From: Chloranthus sessilifolius
Lineage: Eukaryota > Streptophyta > Magnoliopsida > Chloranthales > Chloranthaceae
Assembly: GCA_021018995.1 (NCBI GenBank)
Contig: CM037584.1
Coordinates: forward strand, 145,531,317-145,595,316
Length of the DNA stretch: 64,000 nt
Direction: 5' to 3'
Part shown: in pieces, positions 21,146-33,806 of the stretch
Layout of the letters: every line of letters starts with the position of its first letter
Position numbering within the stretch: the first letter of the stretch is position 1
Notes under the pieces: generated by a model
Database searches by the model: none
The model's input: the letters and a program-made list of their open reading frames with translations, nothing else
Told to the model about the DNA's origin: nothing
Translations under genes and position numbers: made by a program

Positions 21146-23673
21146 TGTTGTTGATCTCAAGTGTGCTTCGCTTATCGGTTGGTGTTGAAAGTTAATTAAA
21201 AATCAAAAACAAAATAAAACAGGGGATGAATCAGCACAACTCAAAAATTCTAGACCTGCAAGATACAGGGTTCTTTGTAGCAAGTTTTGATAAGTAAGAG
21301 TTTGTCCCATAGGGAAAGGTGATCTAAGGCTCCAAGGGAGCCGTCTCTAGTAGTCCCTCCAGATCTGTCTACAGATCTGGCAGTCCTAAAAGGAGGGGAG
21401 TTTAAGGTCACTTATTCTAAGTATTCTAATAACTAAATTACAGAAATGATTGAGAGGATGGATGGAGTGTGGAAAATAATTATAAAAAGGTGAGAAATAT
21501 GTTATTGAGCAAAGGTGAGAAATATGTTATTGAGCCAAGGTCAGAGGAGTTTTTGTAACTCAGATTTAGATCTGATGTTATAGAAATCCTGTCCAGAGGC
21601 TACATTATCACCTCTGAGGAGAAAGGATCCAACCCATCTCTACTGCCATGACTCCACCCTTAGGGCTATAACCTGTCCACTTGAATGGTCACAGACTATC
21701 CCATAGGGGAGCCACTATCCAGGGATGGGTCAGAACATAACAAATAAATCATTGCAGGCACTATTTCATCCAGGCTACTAGCTCAGGAATCCATAGGGAA
21801 CCTCAACCTCTAAAGTTCCATATGTGGGGCTAAGGCTGGAAAACCATGATAGCCCAGACACATAGAACCAGCAAGCGATTGAGTACAACCTTCGATCCAG
21901 CTGTCCATTGCTTGAGAGAGGCTATAATGGTCCAGTCACCAGCCTACAATCTCTATAACTAGATCAGATCCGACATCTGATGGCAAATCTATACAAGTAT
22001 GGGGGAGTTTGCCTCTGTACAATCCCTCACCAGGCTTCTACAAGCTCAGGTGAAAATAAGAAGGATCCATCTTGGATCGGTGGATCAGAATCACCCTAAG
22101 GCTATAATTTGTCCACTTAAATGGTCACAGACTATCCCAGAGGTTATCCTCCTCACGGAGCCCAAAACAAAACAAGATTATCGCTGCTACCACCATGTTC
22201 ACCAGGCTACCAGCTCAAGCTCCCATGGGGATTTCAGATCTAGTAGGTCCTGTGGTGGGGCTAAGGCTGGAAGACCATGATAGCCCAGACACACAGGTTA
22301 CTTGGATCTGAGTGGCCCTTAAAATTAGTCCTCCATTGCTTTGAAACACAGCCAAGGCAATGGGGGATCACAAGGCAGCAGCCTTGCACAGAGCATCTCA
22401 CATATAAACAACAATCCCACAAAGTATAAATCCTATTGCAAAACTTCCATTAATATATCTCAAATACATATACAAAGTCATAGCCAGCAATTGCTGGACT
22501 ATGGAGAGAGGAAAAGAAAAAGAAAAAGAAAGACTACTTACTGCTAAAAAGAAAGAGAATAGAAAAGCGATCTGAGATAGGTTCCCAGATACCTAAACCT
22601 AAGCTAGGCCTGGGTATATATAGCAGTGGGGTGGCGGCGCATTAGTGTTAGGAAACCTTAATTTTAACGATGCCACGTGGCCTTCAACTGATCCTTGGAT
22701 GCCTCGGGGCGTGTGTACAGAGATTTGAGTGTGGGAGTGCGTGCCCTAATCACTGGAAATTTCCAGAATGCCCTCTGCTGAAGAGATGGAAGTTTACATT
22801 AAGAGCCTCTCTAGGTAGCTGTAGTTTCCCAGACTTCTCGCGTGGTAGCTCATTGCTCTTCGCTAGGATGATTTGACACTGAAGCTTCAGCCGTCGCGAG
22901 GTTGCCTTGGTTTGCTCTTCAGGCAGCCGTCGCGGTAGAGAGTTGAGCTCTCGCTGGGTTGGAGTTCGCGAGGTTGAATAGAAAATACAGTCTCAAGTGT
23001 CGCGAGGTTGCAATTCAAGCAGTCGCGCGGTAGATTAGTCTTTGGTGGGCAGCAGCGCGAGAACTGCGCAAGCTCCTCTTTACTTGGACTTCGCGAGTTG
23101 CCTCGCGAGATTCTTTTGAGTTCTGAACTGTGCGAGGTTCTTTGTCTCACTCAATCTTCGCGAGCTTGGCTTTGCCTTCACCAGGATGCTTTCTTTCTTG
23201 AATGGCGCGCGAATTGCGCGAGGCGTTCTTCTTCTGAGAATTGTACCCCGCGGTGACTGCGCGATAGCTACGCGTGACATCTTCTGAAGCTCTCACTCCT
23301 TAGCTGTCTTTAGTGACCTTCGCGAGATTGAGAGAGGTCTGCTTTGAACTGCATGACACTGACCGCTGTGTTCTACTCTTGAGCTTCGCGAGAGCTGCAC
23401 GGAGTTAAGTTTCTGAAGCTCCTTAGTCATTCATCTGCTCGAGAGGTTGCTTGTAAAGCCTTGGGGAGCTTAGCTGATCTGCGCGAGGCTTCAAGGTTCA
23501 TTCTTGCTGAGGGGCATCTTGTGCTAAAGCAGGCTCTATAACAGGATTCTTGGCCTTATTTCACTGCTGATTATTTCCTAAACAAAACACTTAAGACGAG
23601 TTTATTAGGTGGCTAAGGGTCTAATCAAAGGTTAAGTTAGGGGGTGAAAAGTGGTACTTTTCAGGTCTTAACA
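21146..23673 (-). mobile_element. Solo LTR B2 of family B
   Basis: A 2.53-kb LTR on the minus strand: TGTTAAGACCTGAAAAG (ending at 23673) to ...ATCAACAACA (starting at 21146). It is flanked by AGCTT at 21141-21145 and 23674-23678. The empty site is intact in the other LTR of copy 2 (single AGCTT at 37438-37442). It contains the TCGCGAG array (about 22850-23500), a TATA box (22615-22623) and two copies of the conserved block (21656-21700, 22090-22140). No internal region. Confidence 0.93.
22850..23500 (-). repeat. U3 array of TCGCGAG-type motifs (solo LTR B2)
   Basis: Dense copies of CGCGAGGTT, TCGCGAG, GCGCGAG and GCGCGAATTGCGCGAG, usually next to GTT or TTC. This is the clearest version of the family B array. 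It is GC-rich and CpG-rich against an AT-rich surround. Confidence 0.75.
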
Positions 23674-24411
23674 AGCTTCAGGTAAGTCACCGACAGGTTG
23701 CCTTGGACTGCTCGACAGGTTCAGTTGCACCTCTCGACATGTAGCTGGGACCTCTCGACTTCCCTTGCACCTCCAGATATCCTCGGACAGGATCTTCTAT
23801 TGTGCCTCCAACCACTCGATAGGTAGGCATATACTTCCAAAACCTCTCGACAGGTTAATGGAACCTCTCGGTTACTTGGCTTTTGAGCTTCAGGACCTCT
23901 CGATAGCTAAAACTAACCTCTCGACAGCTTGACTTTTATCTCCAGAACCTCTCGACAGGTACTGGGAACTTCTCGACAGTTTGGTATTTGAGCAACCCAA
24001 CCTCTCGATAGCTTGGAGTGTCCTCTCGAGATGTTCTGCCTTGAGTTTCCACAATTGGCACACATCTTTGGTGTACTGTCTTTCATCTGTCTGCACACTG
24101 TAACCTCTTGGTGGGTTCAATCTTCATTCCTTGCAACTGCACTTGGTCCCAAGCATACCCAGTTGGGCCCATGATATTCTCTTGAACTTCTAAGGCTCTG
24201 TAGATTCTTTGATTGGCTGACCTTTGGGTTGTTTGAGCACATGTTGAGCAATAGATTGCTTCTTTGGCCATTTTAGGTGGATATCTGTACTAAGACTGTA
24301 ATTTATTACTTATCTATAAAATACACTCAAAATACATTATTAGTCAACTCAAAGGTCCATCAAAGGTCAGGTTAGGAGGTGAAAATTGGTATTTTTCACT
24401 GCTTAACACAC

Positions 24412-24423
24412 TCCTAAACCTAA
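24412..24423 (-). other. Polypurine tract of Athila copy 2
   Basis: Minus strand GGTTTAGGAGTG abuts the 3' LTR start; equivalent to 4550-4561 in copy 1. Confidence 0.55.
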
Positions 24424-26355
24424 ACTTTGCCAGTCCCTGAGCAAAGGAGAAATTAAAAACAATTATTGAAAATAAAAAATGCACTTTTGTAGGGAGCACA
24501 GATGCATTTAGCGTATGCATCAAGCCTTTTAAACCACTAGGTGATCCCTAGTGGAGGAGTGGGGTCTCCTGAGAATTTTCAGTGAAGGTACCCACAAACT
24601 TCTCCAATGACTCAGTTAATATCAATGCAGCATGTTAAAAAAAATAAAATTCAAGCAAAATATAATTCATTCCACACCTAGTTCATTCAATTCTAGAGGA
24701 TTCTGAAACACAGCAGTTTAAAACTAAAATTCTACTATAATTCCTTCACAATCAATCAGCTCATGTCAAGGCATTTTGTATGAAAATTAATACAGAGCTT
24801 ACCATCAAATTGAGAATTATGTTTTGATAATGCCCCCAGCAGATTCTATGTCAGACCCAAGTCTCACCAGGGCTGTCACTGAGAATAAACATGAAAGGGT
24901 GCATCACTTCACACAGCTCAAGAGCAGTTGCAATCCTCAAATAGGACTGCAAGCATGAGCATAGGCAATGCTCTAATTTCTAAAATTTTCTAACTCTTTT
25001 CACCATAGATTAAAATAAATCCTCATCTCCACATGACAGCTCAATCCATTTCAGATCAGTAAGGTCTTTTTATTGGATTGTAATGTGACTTATGGGTGAG
25101 GTTTATAAAGAATAAAAGGAAATAAAAAGATTCAAATTTGAGAAATCAATAACGTAAGGAGGTGATTCATGACTTCACCTTCTTCATTTCAGCACAATTC
25201 CATCTATTTCTTGAATTTTTAGATTTGAAGTGATCAATTTCTAATCTTCATTTTAATGTACCCAATGAAGTGACTTCTCTTTTATTTTTATATTTTCTGT
25301 TTTTCTTTTCTTTTTCTTTTTGTATGCTTTTCCTTTGTATTTTTCCCAATTGTTTTGTATTTTTATGGGCTGGAATGCTACAACTGCCATCAACTGTGTT
25401 TTCTTCTCTTTCAACCAAATATCTAATCAGCTCTACCTTCTTCAATTCTTTCACCTTCACCTTCTGAAATCTCAGGATGGGGATAGGTTGCATCAGGTCA
25501 CTGAGGTTTTGGGTTTAATTTTTCTAATTTTTATCAAAGAAAAACTTAGATTTTTAAGGCTCAAATGGTGTGTATCACAGGCAATTCAAAGGTGGGAAAT
25601 GTTAGGCTCAAACTGTCCAAAGGATGGCCTTACTTCATGTCCTCAATGTCATGAATGTTGTCAAGCTGTTTCAACTTGGATTTATTTAACTTCTAGTGAA
25701 CAAGATAAATTAAATCAGTCCTTAGAGCAGAAAAAATTGTCAAAACACTCTTCAAAGAAATTTTATTCAGGCTCAAATCACACTGGGTATGGTCTTTCAT
25801 CAAATTTCTGGGGAATATCCTCACAATTTTCACTCTTTTCAAGTTCACTAAGCAAAAAAATTTATTAATATTATTAGTTTTAAATTTCTGGCATTTATTT
25901 TATGAAAATGTTAGAGCTACAACAATTTTTAGTTTTAAAAAGTTTTAAATTTCCTCTTTTTCAAAAAATCAGGTGGGAATCTCCTTTATTTTCTCCAATT
26001 GTATTCAACATTGTTTCACTAACATTAACTATCCATTGGCATACTCTGCCATACCCCCAAACCTATGAGGAGCAGTGCCCTCACTGCTTTGAAAGTATAT
26101 CAACAAGACATAGTAGGGACATATAAGGACAATAGCAAAGGAAACATAAAAAACAAGGCTAAATACAAAAGAAAGCAAGAGACACAGTGGAATTGACAAA
26201 CAACAATATTATTATAGACAAGTAATTACAAAATATCAATAGAAGCAGTACAATCTAAACAGAAATATATACAGCACAAACAAAAACAAACTAATTACAT
26301 ACAGATCCTAACTACAGGCTAATGACTACAAGCACATCCTAAACATAATCTATTC
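24424..26355 (-). other. Noncoding spacer between extra ORF and 3' LTR, Athila copy 2
   Basis: Aligns with 4562-6513 of copy 1, including the T-rich block (about 25280-25365). No supportable gene; a 182-codon plus-strand frame near 25320-25868 is not conserved in copy 1 and lies antisense to the element. Confidence 0.6.
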
Positions 26356-29185
26356 CTAATCAGAATCTGAATCAAAGCTAGTGCTTGATAAAGACATTGG
26401 CTTCCACCCTTGTTGTGTAGCCATCTTGTCCTAATCCTCCTTAACTTTCATTCTTCTTTTCAGCCTCTCAGCATTGTCAGCACCTGCCTTAGTCCTTTTG
26501 GCAGCTGGCTTTCTAGGCTTGGATTTAGCCTGGGGGGCTCATTAATGGACACCCCAGCTGCTGAGGGTGGCATCCCTCTTAGTAGGGTGGCTTGCAGTGT
26601 GTTAGCCAGCTTGGCTAGCATCTTAGACTTCTGTCTTTCTACATCATAAAGTGTGAGGGCTTGCTTACACAATCCCTCCCAATGAAGCTTCTCCCACCTA
26701 TGCTCCAGTTTCAGCCTGTCAATCTCTTCTACCAAGGGTTGCTTCACTCAGGTCTTCATCACAACCACCCCTTGTTGGACATCCCTTCAGATATAGGGAT
26801 TTTCACCCATGGCTATGTAAAGAGTGGAAAATGGGGGTGTAGGGATGAGGTATTTAGGGACAATGGCCCTCTCATTGGGGTCAGCAAATAAATGGTGGGG
26901 AGTGGATGAAGCGGATGGGAGAGAAAGGGAAGATGGGATGGATGTTGTCAGCTCCTCTACCTCTACAATAGGCTCGGGTGAGGTGGAAGGATGGGTAAAA
27001 GGTATAGAAGGTAGAGCTACCTCGTCAAAGTCAGTTTGAGTGGAGGAGTCTCTGGTGGAAGGGGTTATAATGGTGCCAGGGAGTGGTTCCTCCACTTCAG
27101 CAGTGGAAACCACTGCTAAAGGAGATGGAGGTGGAGTGGGTAGAGGAGTAGGGGTAGGAGTAGGGATTGGAAGGGTTGGGGAGGTAGGGGTGACAGGGCT
27201 TAGGGTTGATTGGATGGCTTGTAAGCAAGTGGCCATGGTAGCTTGGTTAGCTGTGTTGGTTTGGAGCTAGGCTAGGATGGTGGTGAGAAGGGAAAGGATT
27301 TGGGTAGAGGCCTCTGGAAGGATATGGGGTTGGGTAGTGGGTGGAATGGGTATAATGGATTGGAAGGGAGATGTGGGGGCATGCTGAAAAGGTGGGGTGG
27401 GTGTAGGCTGTGAGTGGGTAGGCTGTGGAGAGGTGGGTTGTGGAGAATTAGGTAATGGGGAGTATTCATGCCTAATATTGTCCACAATGGACTTTATCAG
27501 GGATGAATACCCCTCATTGGTTAAATGGTCTTGGTCCTGGGTGTGTGGAGGTGAGATGGAAAAGTTAAGGTCAATGTCAAAGGGTATGGATGGTGGAGAA
27601 GACATGGCTGGGTCAGTTGATGTAGATGGTGTAGGGCTCAAGGGTTCAACATCGGGGATGGATGGGATGGCTAAGGGGTTGTAGCTGACCTTCTCTGGTA
27701 GGTGGATGTAATGGGGAGTGAAGGTAAGGTAGGGAAGGGGTCTGTGGTAAGAGGAGATAACAAAGGTTTGGATGTGGTGATAGTGGAAAGGGTGGCTGAG
27801 CTGCTGGGGGGAATGGAAACTAAAATGGAAGGTAGGGGAGCTGAGATGGATGGTGGAGAGGGTGATGGGATGGAAATGCTGGCCATATCAAAGCTGACAA
27901 AGAGCACATCAATGGAAGGGATGGGTATGGGTGCAAATGTCACATGTGGAGGTACTGAGCTAAGACCAACAAAGGTGGGTGGAGGCTCCGATCTAACTAT
28001 TGTAGAGGTATCAGCTGCAGCTGATGAGCTGGCTGAAGGGGTTGTGGGTATAACAAGTGCAGCTACTAATGTGGCTGCCTGAGATGGTTCCAATGCAAGG
28101 TCCTCAACTGATTTGTTCTTGCTCTTCCCAATCAGGGTCTTGCTAGCAGACCAGGCCCTCTTCCCAAACACCTTTGGAGTTACCTTTACCACTAGCTCAT
28201 CCTTTTGAAACATAAATTTCCCCCTTCTTAACAAAGCAGTGATGAGCCTATTGTAGGATAACCTTGGCAAAGCTTGTACTCTTTTAATCTTCTCATTTAC
28301 ATCTACCATTGCCTCAAATACCAGCTTGGAGGTATTAATAAATTGGCCCTTGGAGAAAAAAATACAGGGCATCCACTATGGGGGTTCTTCTCTCTTGCTG
28401 ATGTCCATTGACATAAATGTTTTTCCTTAGAATTGAATCAATGAAGAGCATGGTAGGGTGCAAATCTCTCCTCATCAATGACTCTCTAGAACCCACAATG
28501 CCTTGAGTTAGATGTCTGGCCATAGCTTTAAAAAAGACACATTCTCAGGTGCTTCTAATCCATAGGTTGTATTAAAAACAAATGGGACCCCTAAAGCCAA
28601 CCCTATATCACTGTAATCCATAACAATCTCCCAGTTATCAATTAAAATCACCAGACAAGGCTCAGTTGACCTAGGGTTGGCTTTCTTCCTGATGTTCTGA
28701 TACCACAATTTGACTAGCCTAGGGTAGGATTTTTCTTGTAGTGGGGTCATCAATGGTGTTAGGCCTGCCTTCACCAAATAATCCAAGGTATTCTTGCACT
28801 CCTCCTCCTTAGAAAAATAGGGCAAGTCAATAATTGTCTCAAGGATCAGGCCTAAAGCATCCACAAATTCATTGGGAGTAGATAGGTTCACAGGGACTTC
28901 GGGTTCAGCCTCAGGGTTAGGCTCAGGCACAGGGATTTCAGGCACAAGATTAGGTTTTGCCTCAGGGGCCTCATCAACAATTTCTTCACTGATTTTGGCC
29001 TTCTTGGATTTCTTAGCTTTCTTAGATTTGTCAGATTTCTCAGCTTTATCCATGGCAAGCTTTCTCTTAGCAGATGGGTTCTCCTTGGGCTGTGTGGCTA
29101 GCCTACTAGATTTCCTAGTGGTTTTGGTGGCGGATTTGGAAGGGGCTTTGGAAAGGTTAGCAAGGGTATCCTCTTGGTCAGCCAT
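26356..29185 (-). pseudogene. Extra (accessory) ORF after pol, Athila copy 2, function unknown
   Basis: Start ATG at 29183-29185 (MADQEDTLANLSKAPSKS), stop at 26356 (ending SSTSFDSDSD), about 940 codons. Order: a lysine-rich segment (KSKKAKISEE, near 29000); an acidic/proline stretch; VNLSTPNEFVDAL; KLWYQN; LIDNWEIVMDYSDIGLALGV (near 28590-28650); a helical core with LHPTMLFIDSILRKNIY and PRLSYNRLITALL (28480-28220); then a long Pro/Ser/Thr-rich tail (28070-26800); and a charged C-terminus. Only a few frame breaks separate long open blocks (28508, 28335, 27650, 27250, 26760). This makes it the best preserved ORF of the element. The core aligns with the extra ORF of the Tekay-like element (47269-48455). 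Nuclear localisation is a guess from the basic N-terminus; no catalytic motif is recognised. Confidence 0.65.
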
Positions 29186-29514
29186 TGGGCAAACAATCCA
29201 CACAAATAACTTTCCACAATTCACAGTAGTCTCCTTGTGCCCAATCAAATTACCACACAACTTGAAAATGGAAGTACAAAGCTCAGAAATCACAGAGTGA
29301 AGTTAAAGAAAAGCTTACCCACAAAAATCCTAGGGTTTCTCAGATCTCGATGTGCACGGCACCAAACCAGCTCAAACTAGATGCAAAGTGTAGCCCTTAG
29401 ACAATTGAAGTATTTGGAAAAATCCAAAGGTGCTTGGAGTAGAAACCAGTGAGGTGGGAGAGGAAGAAGAAAATGGGAAATCGGAAAAGAGGAATAGAGC
29501 TCTGAGACTAAGCT

Positions 29515-29965
29515 GTCGAATGGATGAAATTGGTTGTCGATAGGTTTAAAACAATGCAAAACGTGTTTCGACAGGATTAGGGACAAGGTGCCAATAGGTT
29601 GGATCAACTTGTCAATCAGTATAAATCAGTAAGGTTGGTAAGCGGAAGGTCTCAAGAGGTTCACACAATCCTCTCGACAAGTTCCAGGCTTCAGAAAACA
29701 TCAATTTGAGAGGTTCATGGAACCTCTTGACAATATGAAAAGTTTTTATGTTAAGGCCCCGAGAGGTCTCCAAACCTCTCGACTTGTACTCTGAACCTGT
29801 CGAAAACATACCATATAGCTTTCAAAACCTGTCGACTTCCACATTTATACCTTCAGAACCTGTCGAGAATTGACTCAAACCTCTCGACAAGTCTCAAATC
29901 TTGTCAAAATGCACATCAAGAACCTTCAGAACCTGTCGAAATGTTCTCCAAACCTCTTGACAGGT
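29515..29965 (-). promoter_or_regulatory. Internal array of LTR-type CTCGACAGGTT motifs upstream of extra ORF, copy 2
   Basis: Repeats of TCGATAGGTT, TTTCGACAGGATTAGG, CCTCTCGACAAG and AACCTGTCGA lie between the pol stop (30226) and the extra-ORF start (29185). An AAACCCTAGG box and GGGTAAGC follow at 29315-29345. Position and content match 9601-10045 of copy 1. Confidence 0.55.
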
Positions 29966-30225
29966 TGTATTTCAGTTCAAAAAGATTTTTCATCAGTTCC
30001 TAGTCCATTCTCCACATAGATTTGTCACTCCTACTCTGTTCTCGTTGAATTTCTCATGCCTTGGAGCCATTTCTAACTCAAACAGATCTAATTCCTTATT
30101 CCAAGTAAAGACCAAAGACACATGGCAACATATATACAATGCCAAACAGTAATAAAAATCGAAAGAACAATACAACTGATAAACACAAATAGATATGGTA
30201 GATAGTCTACATTGTTGAAAATCAA

Positions 30226-31560
30226 TTACACTTGGGAGGTTCTAAGGTGAATGGTCAACACAGGCTCTACTATATTTTCAACAAAGAGCTTGTGCCTTTG
30301 ACCATTAACTTTCATGATCCTACCATCTCTTAGATCCTTGATTTCAACAGCTCCAGATGGGAATACATGCTCTACCATGTAAGGTCCCTCCCATCTAGAT
30401 CTCAACTTACCTGAGAAATTTTTTAATTTAGAGTTGAATAATCATACCTTGCTGCTAGCTGTGAACTCCTTCCTCAGCAAATGCTTGTCATAGAAAGCCT
30501 TGGTTTTCTCCTTGTAGATCCTTGCATTGGAGTAGGCCTCCAATCTCAGCTCTGACAGCTAGAGTTTCATGTGCATGCCAGTAAAAGTTAAATCAATATT
30601 CAATGCTTTAACAACCCAATAAGCCTTGTGCTCAAGCTCTATTGGCAAATGACATGCTTTACCATACACTAGCCTGAAAGGAGACATCCCTATTGGGGTC
30701 TTATAAGCAATTCTATAAGCCCAAAGAGCATCAGGTAACTTCAGGAACCAGTCCTTCCTATCTACTCTTGCAGTTTTCTCCAAAATGTGTTTGATCTCTC
30801 TATTAGAAATTTCTACCAACCCACTGGTTTGTGGGTGGTATGTGGTGGCAACTCTGTGTGTCACAAAGTTCTTTCTAAGCAAGTTCTCAAACTGTCTATT
30901 ACAGAAATGGCTCTCCCATCACTAATGATAGCTCTGGGGGTGCCAAACCTGAAGAAAATGTTGTCCTTCCAGAAGTTGAGGATAATTTTGTGATCATTGG
31001 TTATTGTGGCTATAGCCTCAACCCATTTGGACACATAGTCCACAGGCACAAGAATATAATTGTATCCATTGGAATGAGGGAAAGGACCCATGAAGTTAAT
31101 CCCCCAAATGTCAAAGAGTTCAATCACATGTATAGGCTGTAAAGGTATGAAGTTTCTTTTAGAGATACTTCCCATCTTTTGGCATCTTTCACAAGCTTTA
31201 CAATGCTGCCATGCATGCTTAAAGAGAGTGGACCAATAAAATCTACTTTGGAGCACCTTGGCAGCAGTCTTGTTCCCACTGAAGTGGCCTCCACAAGCCT
31301 GTTCATGACACATAGTATATTGTGGAATTCATCATCAGGGACACATCTCCTCACCACTTGGTCTACAAATGCTTGAACAGGTATGAATCCTCCCACATGT
31401 AATGTCTGATCTGTGAGAAGAACAGCTCCTTGTCCATTTTGTTCCAATGTGGGAGAATTCTACCTACTGCCAAGTAGTTCACAATGTTTGCAAACCAATG
31501 TGTAGAAGTGTTGATAGTAAACAGTTGTTCATCAGGGAAAGAATCATTGATACGCAACCA
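30226..31560 (-). pseudogene. Integrase, Athila copy 2 (core present, catalytic residue changed)
   Basis: The zinc-binding region CHEQACGGHFSG...HCKACERCQK lies at 31313-31170. The core begins FDIWGINFMGPFP. Athila proteins have GIDFMGP, so the first catalytic aspartate appears as asparagine (codon at 31095-31097, GAC to AAC). IISDG supplies the second aspartate, and [15 protein letters not shown] (about 30840-30795) the glutamate. The C-terminal KLRSRWEGPY-type segment and stop (30226) follow. Frame changes occur near 30880 and 30555. The enzyme would insert cDNA into chromosomes; this copy is predicted inactive. Confidence 0.8.
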
Positions 31561-32061
31561 ATCAAACTCCTAAGCTAGGATCCTAGATAAGTGGTCTGCA
31601 TCCACATTTTCAACCCCTTTCTTGTCCTTAATCTCAAGATCAAACTCCTGTAATTGGAGGATCCATCTGATTAATCTTGGCTTAGCATCCTTTTTTGACA
31701 GAAGGTATTTCAGGGCTGAGTGGTCAGTGAAGACCACTATCCTAGATCCCAACACATAAGACCTGAACTTCTCTAAAGCATAGACAATTGCCAACAATTC
31801 CTTCTAAGTTGTGGCGTAATTTAACTAAGTATCAATCATGGTTTTGCTTGTATAAGCAATCACACAAGGTGCCTTATCCTTCCTTTGTCCCAAAACTACA
31901 CCAATAGTAAAATCTAATGCATCACACATCAGCTCAAATGGCAAAGAAAAATCAGGTGCTTGAAGGATAGGTGCAGAGATTAAATAGCCTTTTAGAAGCT
32001 CAAAAGCCATAAGACATTCATCATTATCTTCAAAGGGAACCTCTTGGCACAACAGGTGACA
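31561..32061 (-). pseudogene. RNase H domain, Athila copy 2
   Basis: Two adjacent open pieces: one with FELMCDALDFTIGVVLGQ and IAYTSKTM (about 31950-31830), and one with [17 protein letters not shown] and [13 protein letters not shown] (31797-31690). A TAA stop lies between them near 31806. The first acidic residue is kept (CDA) and the second region starts just after the expected EKEL. Confidence 0.75.
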
Positions 32062-33064
32062 AAGAGGTTTTGAGATCTTGCTAAAATCCTTGATGAATCT
32101 CCTATAGAAACCAGCATGCCCCCAAGGACAATGCCTTGATTGACCATAAAATGGCTCTTTTTCCAACTCAAAACCAAGTTGGTTTCCTCACATCTCTGCA
32201 ATACAAGGCTGAGATGGTGTAGACATTGGCTAAAACTATTCTCAAAGATACAGAAATTATCCATGAATATCTCTAAAAACTGATCAATCATGTTATAAAA
32301 TATAGCATACATGCACCTTTAGAAAGTTGCAGGGGCATTGCACAATCCAAATGGCATCCTTCTATAAACAAAGGTGCCAAATGGGCATGTGAAAGTTGTA
32401 TTTTCTTGATCTTGTGGATAAACAGGGATTTGATTATACCCCGAATATCCATCAAGAAAATAATAGAAAGCCTTGCCTGCCAACTTATCTAAAATCTGGT
32501 CAATGAAGGGCAAAGGGAAGTGGTGTTTTCTGGTTTTCAAATTGAGCTTTGGATAGTCTATACACACCCTCCAACCTGTGGTTTCCCTAGTTGGAACTAG
32601 CTCAGCAGAATTAGTTTCACCACAATTATCCCAGATTTCTTAGGGACCACCTGAGTAGGTGCTATCCATTCAGAATCTGAAATAGGGTAGAGGACTCCAG
32701 CATCTAACAATTTGACCACTTCTTTCATTACCATTTCTTACATGTGGGGGTTTAATTTTCTCTACATTTCTCTAGAGGGTTTGGAACCCTCTTCCAAGTG
32801 AATTTTATGCATGCACACAACAGGGCTGATGCCCCCAAGGTCAACAATAGTCCAGCCTATTGCTCTCTTATATTTCTTTAAAATACACAACAGCTCTTCC
32901 TCTTGCTCATCAGTGAGAGAGGAAGAAATGATCACTGGCAATTTTTGGTTTGCCCCCAAAAAAGAATATTTCAAAGTCTTAGGCAGCTGCTTCAACTCTA
33001 CATCTGGTGGGCTGATAAGTGAAGGCAACGAAGGTGCCTTTGATGGTGGTGGAAGAGGCAACAC
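32062..33064 (-). pseudogene. Reverse transcriptase domain, Athila copy 2 (deletion, altered catalytic site)
   Basis: The N-terminal part GANQKLPVIISSSLTDEQEE...AIGWTIVDLGGISPVVC is at 32970-32800. CIDYPKLNLKTRKHHFP and the YFLDGYSGYNQIPVYP block are at 32567-32319. At the catalytic loop the translation reads FMDNFCIFE (32256-32267), where copy 1 has FIDDFSIFG, so the second aspartate is lost. About 115 bp present in copy 1 (11618-11730) are missing at about 32110-32120, removing part of the thumb. Predicted inactive. Confidence 0.8.
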
Positions 33065-33167
33065 AGCAGGTTTCCATGGAGGATACCTTATTGCTGGCCC
33101 ACTTCAGAAATTAAGGCTTTCCCTCTTGAACCATGGGTGTGGAGGTCTTCTCTTCTACAATCTCACT

Positions 33168-33806
33168 CTACACATTCTCTGAAACATCATAAAAATCATC
33201 ACCATGCAGCAGCTTGGGCAAAGTCTCTTCCACAAGCTCATCCAAAACATCAATTAAAAAGCAATCCTCACTATCCAAGTGAGGATGGCTGGCTGCATTG
33301 TAAACATCTAATTTCACTTTCTTGTTGCCAAAAGATACCTCCATTAATCCTGATCTACACTGAATACAAGCATTAGCAGTGACCAAGAAGGGTCTACCTA
33401 AAATCACAGGAATGGAGGTGGTACACTTGCTTGGCTCCATGTCAAGAACCAAAAAATCTGCTGGGTAGAAAAACTTATCAACCCCATCTACCACATCCTC
33501 TATCATTCTCACAGGCCTCCTTTCAGAGCTGTCAGCTAGCTGTAGCACCACATGTGTGGGCTTCAATTCTCCCAAACCTAACTTCTCATAAACTGAATAT
33601 GGAAGTAGGTTTACACTAGGTCCTAGATCTAATAAGGCCTTCTCAATGGTATGATCCCCAATGATGCAGGGGATTGTGGGAACTCCAGGGTCTTGAAGCT
33701 TGGTTGGGGATACAATGGACAACACTTGGTTCCTTTTCTCAGCACAAAATACCTTCTTGGATAAGTATATCCTATATTGTCTTTTGTGGGTGCACAATTC
33801 TTTCAA
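33168..33806 (-). pseudogene. Protease and linker, Athila copy 2
   Basis: A 212-codon open segment. It has KLQDPGVPTIPCIIGDHTIE, then LLDLGPSVNLLPYSVYEKLG at the active site (family form DLGAS, here P replaces A), VVLQLADSSERRPVRMIEDV, ILGRPFLVTANACIQ, and a linker LDSEDCFLIDVLDELVEETL toward RT. This is the longest uninterrupted pol piece of either copy. The A to P change next to the catalytic aspartate would probably reduce activity. Confidence 0.82.

Larger units (their letters stand above)
19665..24411 (-). repeat. 3' LTR of Athila copy 2 (right half of chimeric LTR), split by solo LTR B2
   Basis: 19665-21145 plus 23674-24411 align with 35998-38172. The LTR begins on the minus strand with TGTTAAGCAGTGAAAAAT (ending 24411). 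TATA is at 20603-20611, and the motif array lies at 20880-21140 and 23680-24040. The join with the copy 1 LTR lies at CATC (19661-19664). Confidence 0.85.

Noticed and set aside
25320..25868. A 182-codon plus-strand frame
   Set aside because: Not kept open in the colinear region of copy 1 (5415-5960) and antisense to the element's spacer.
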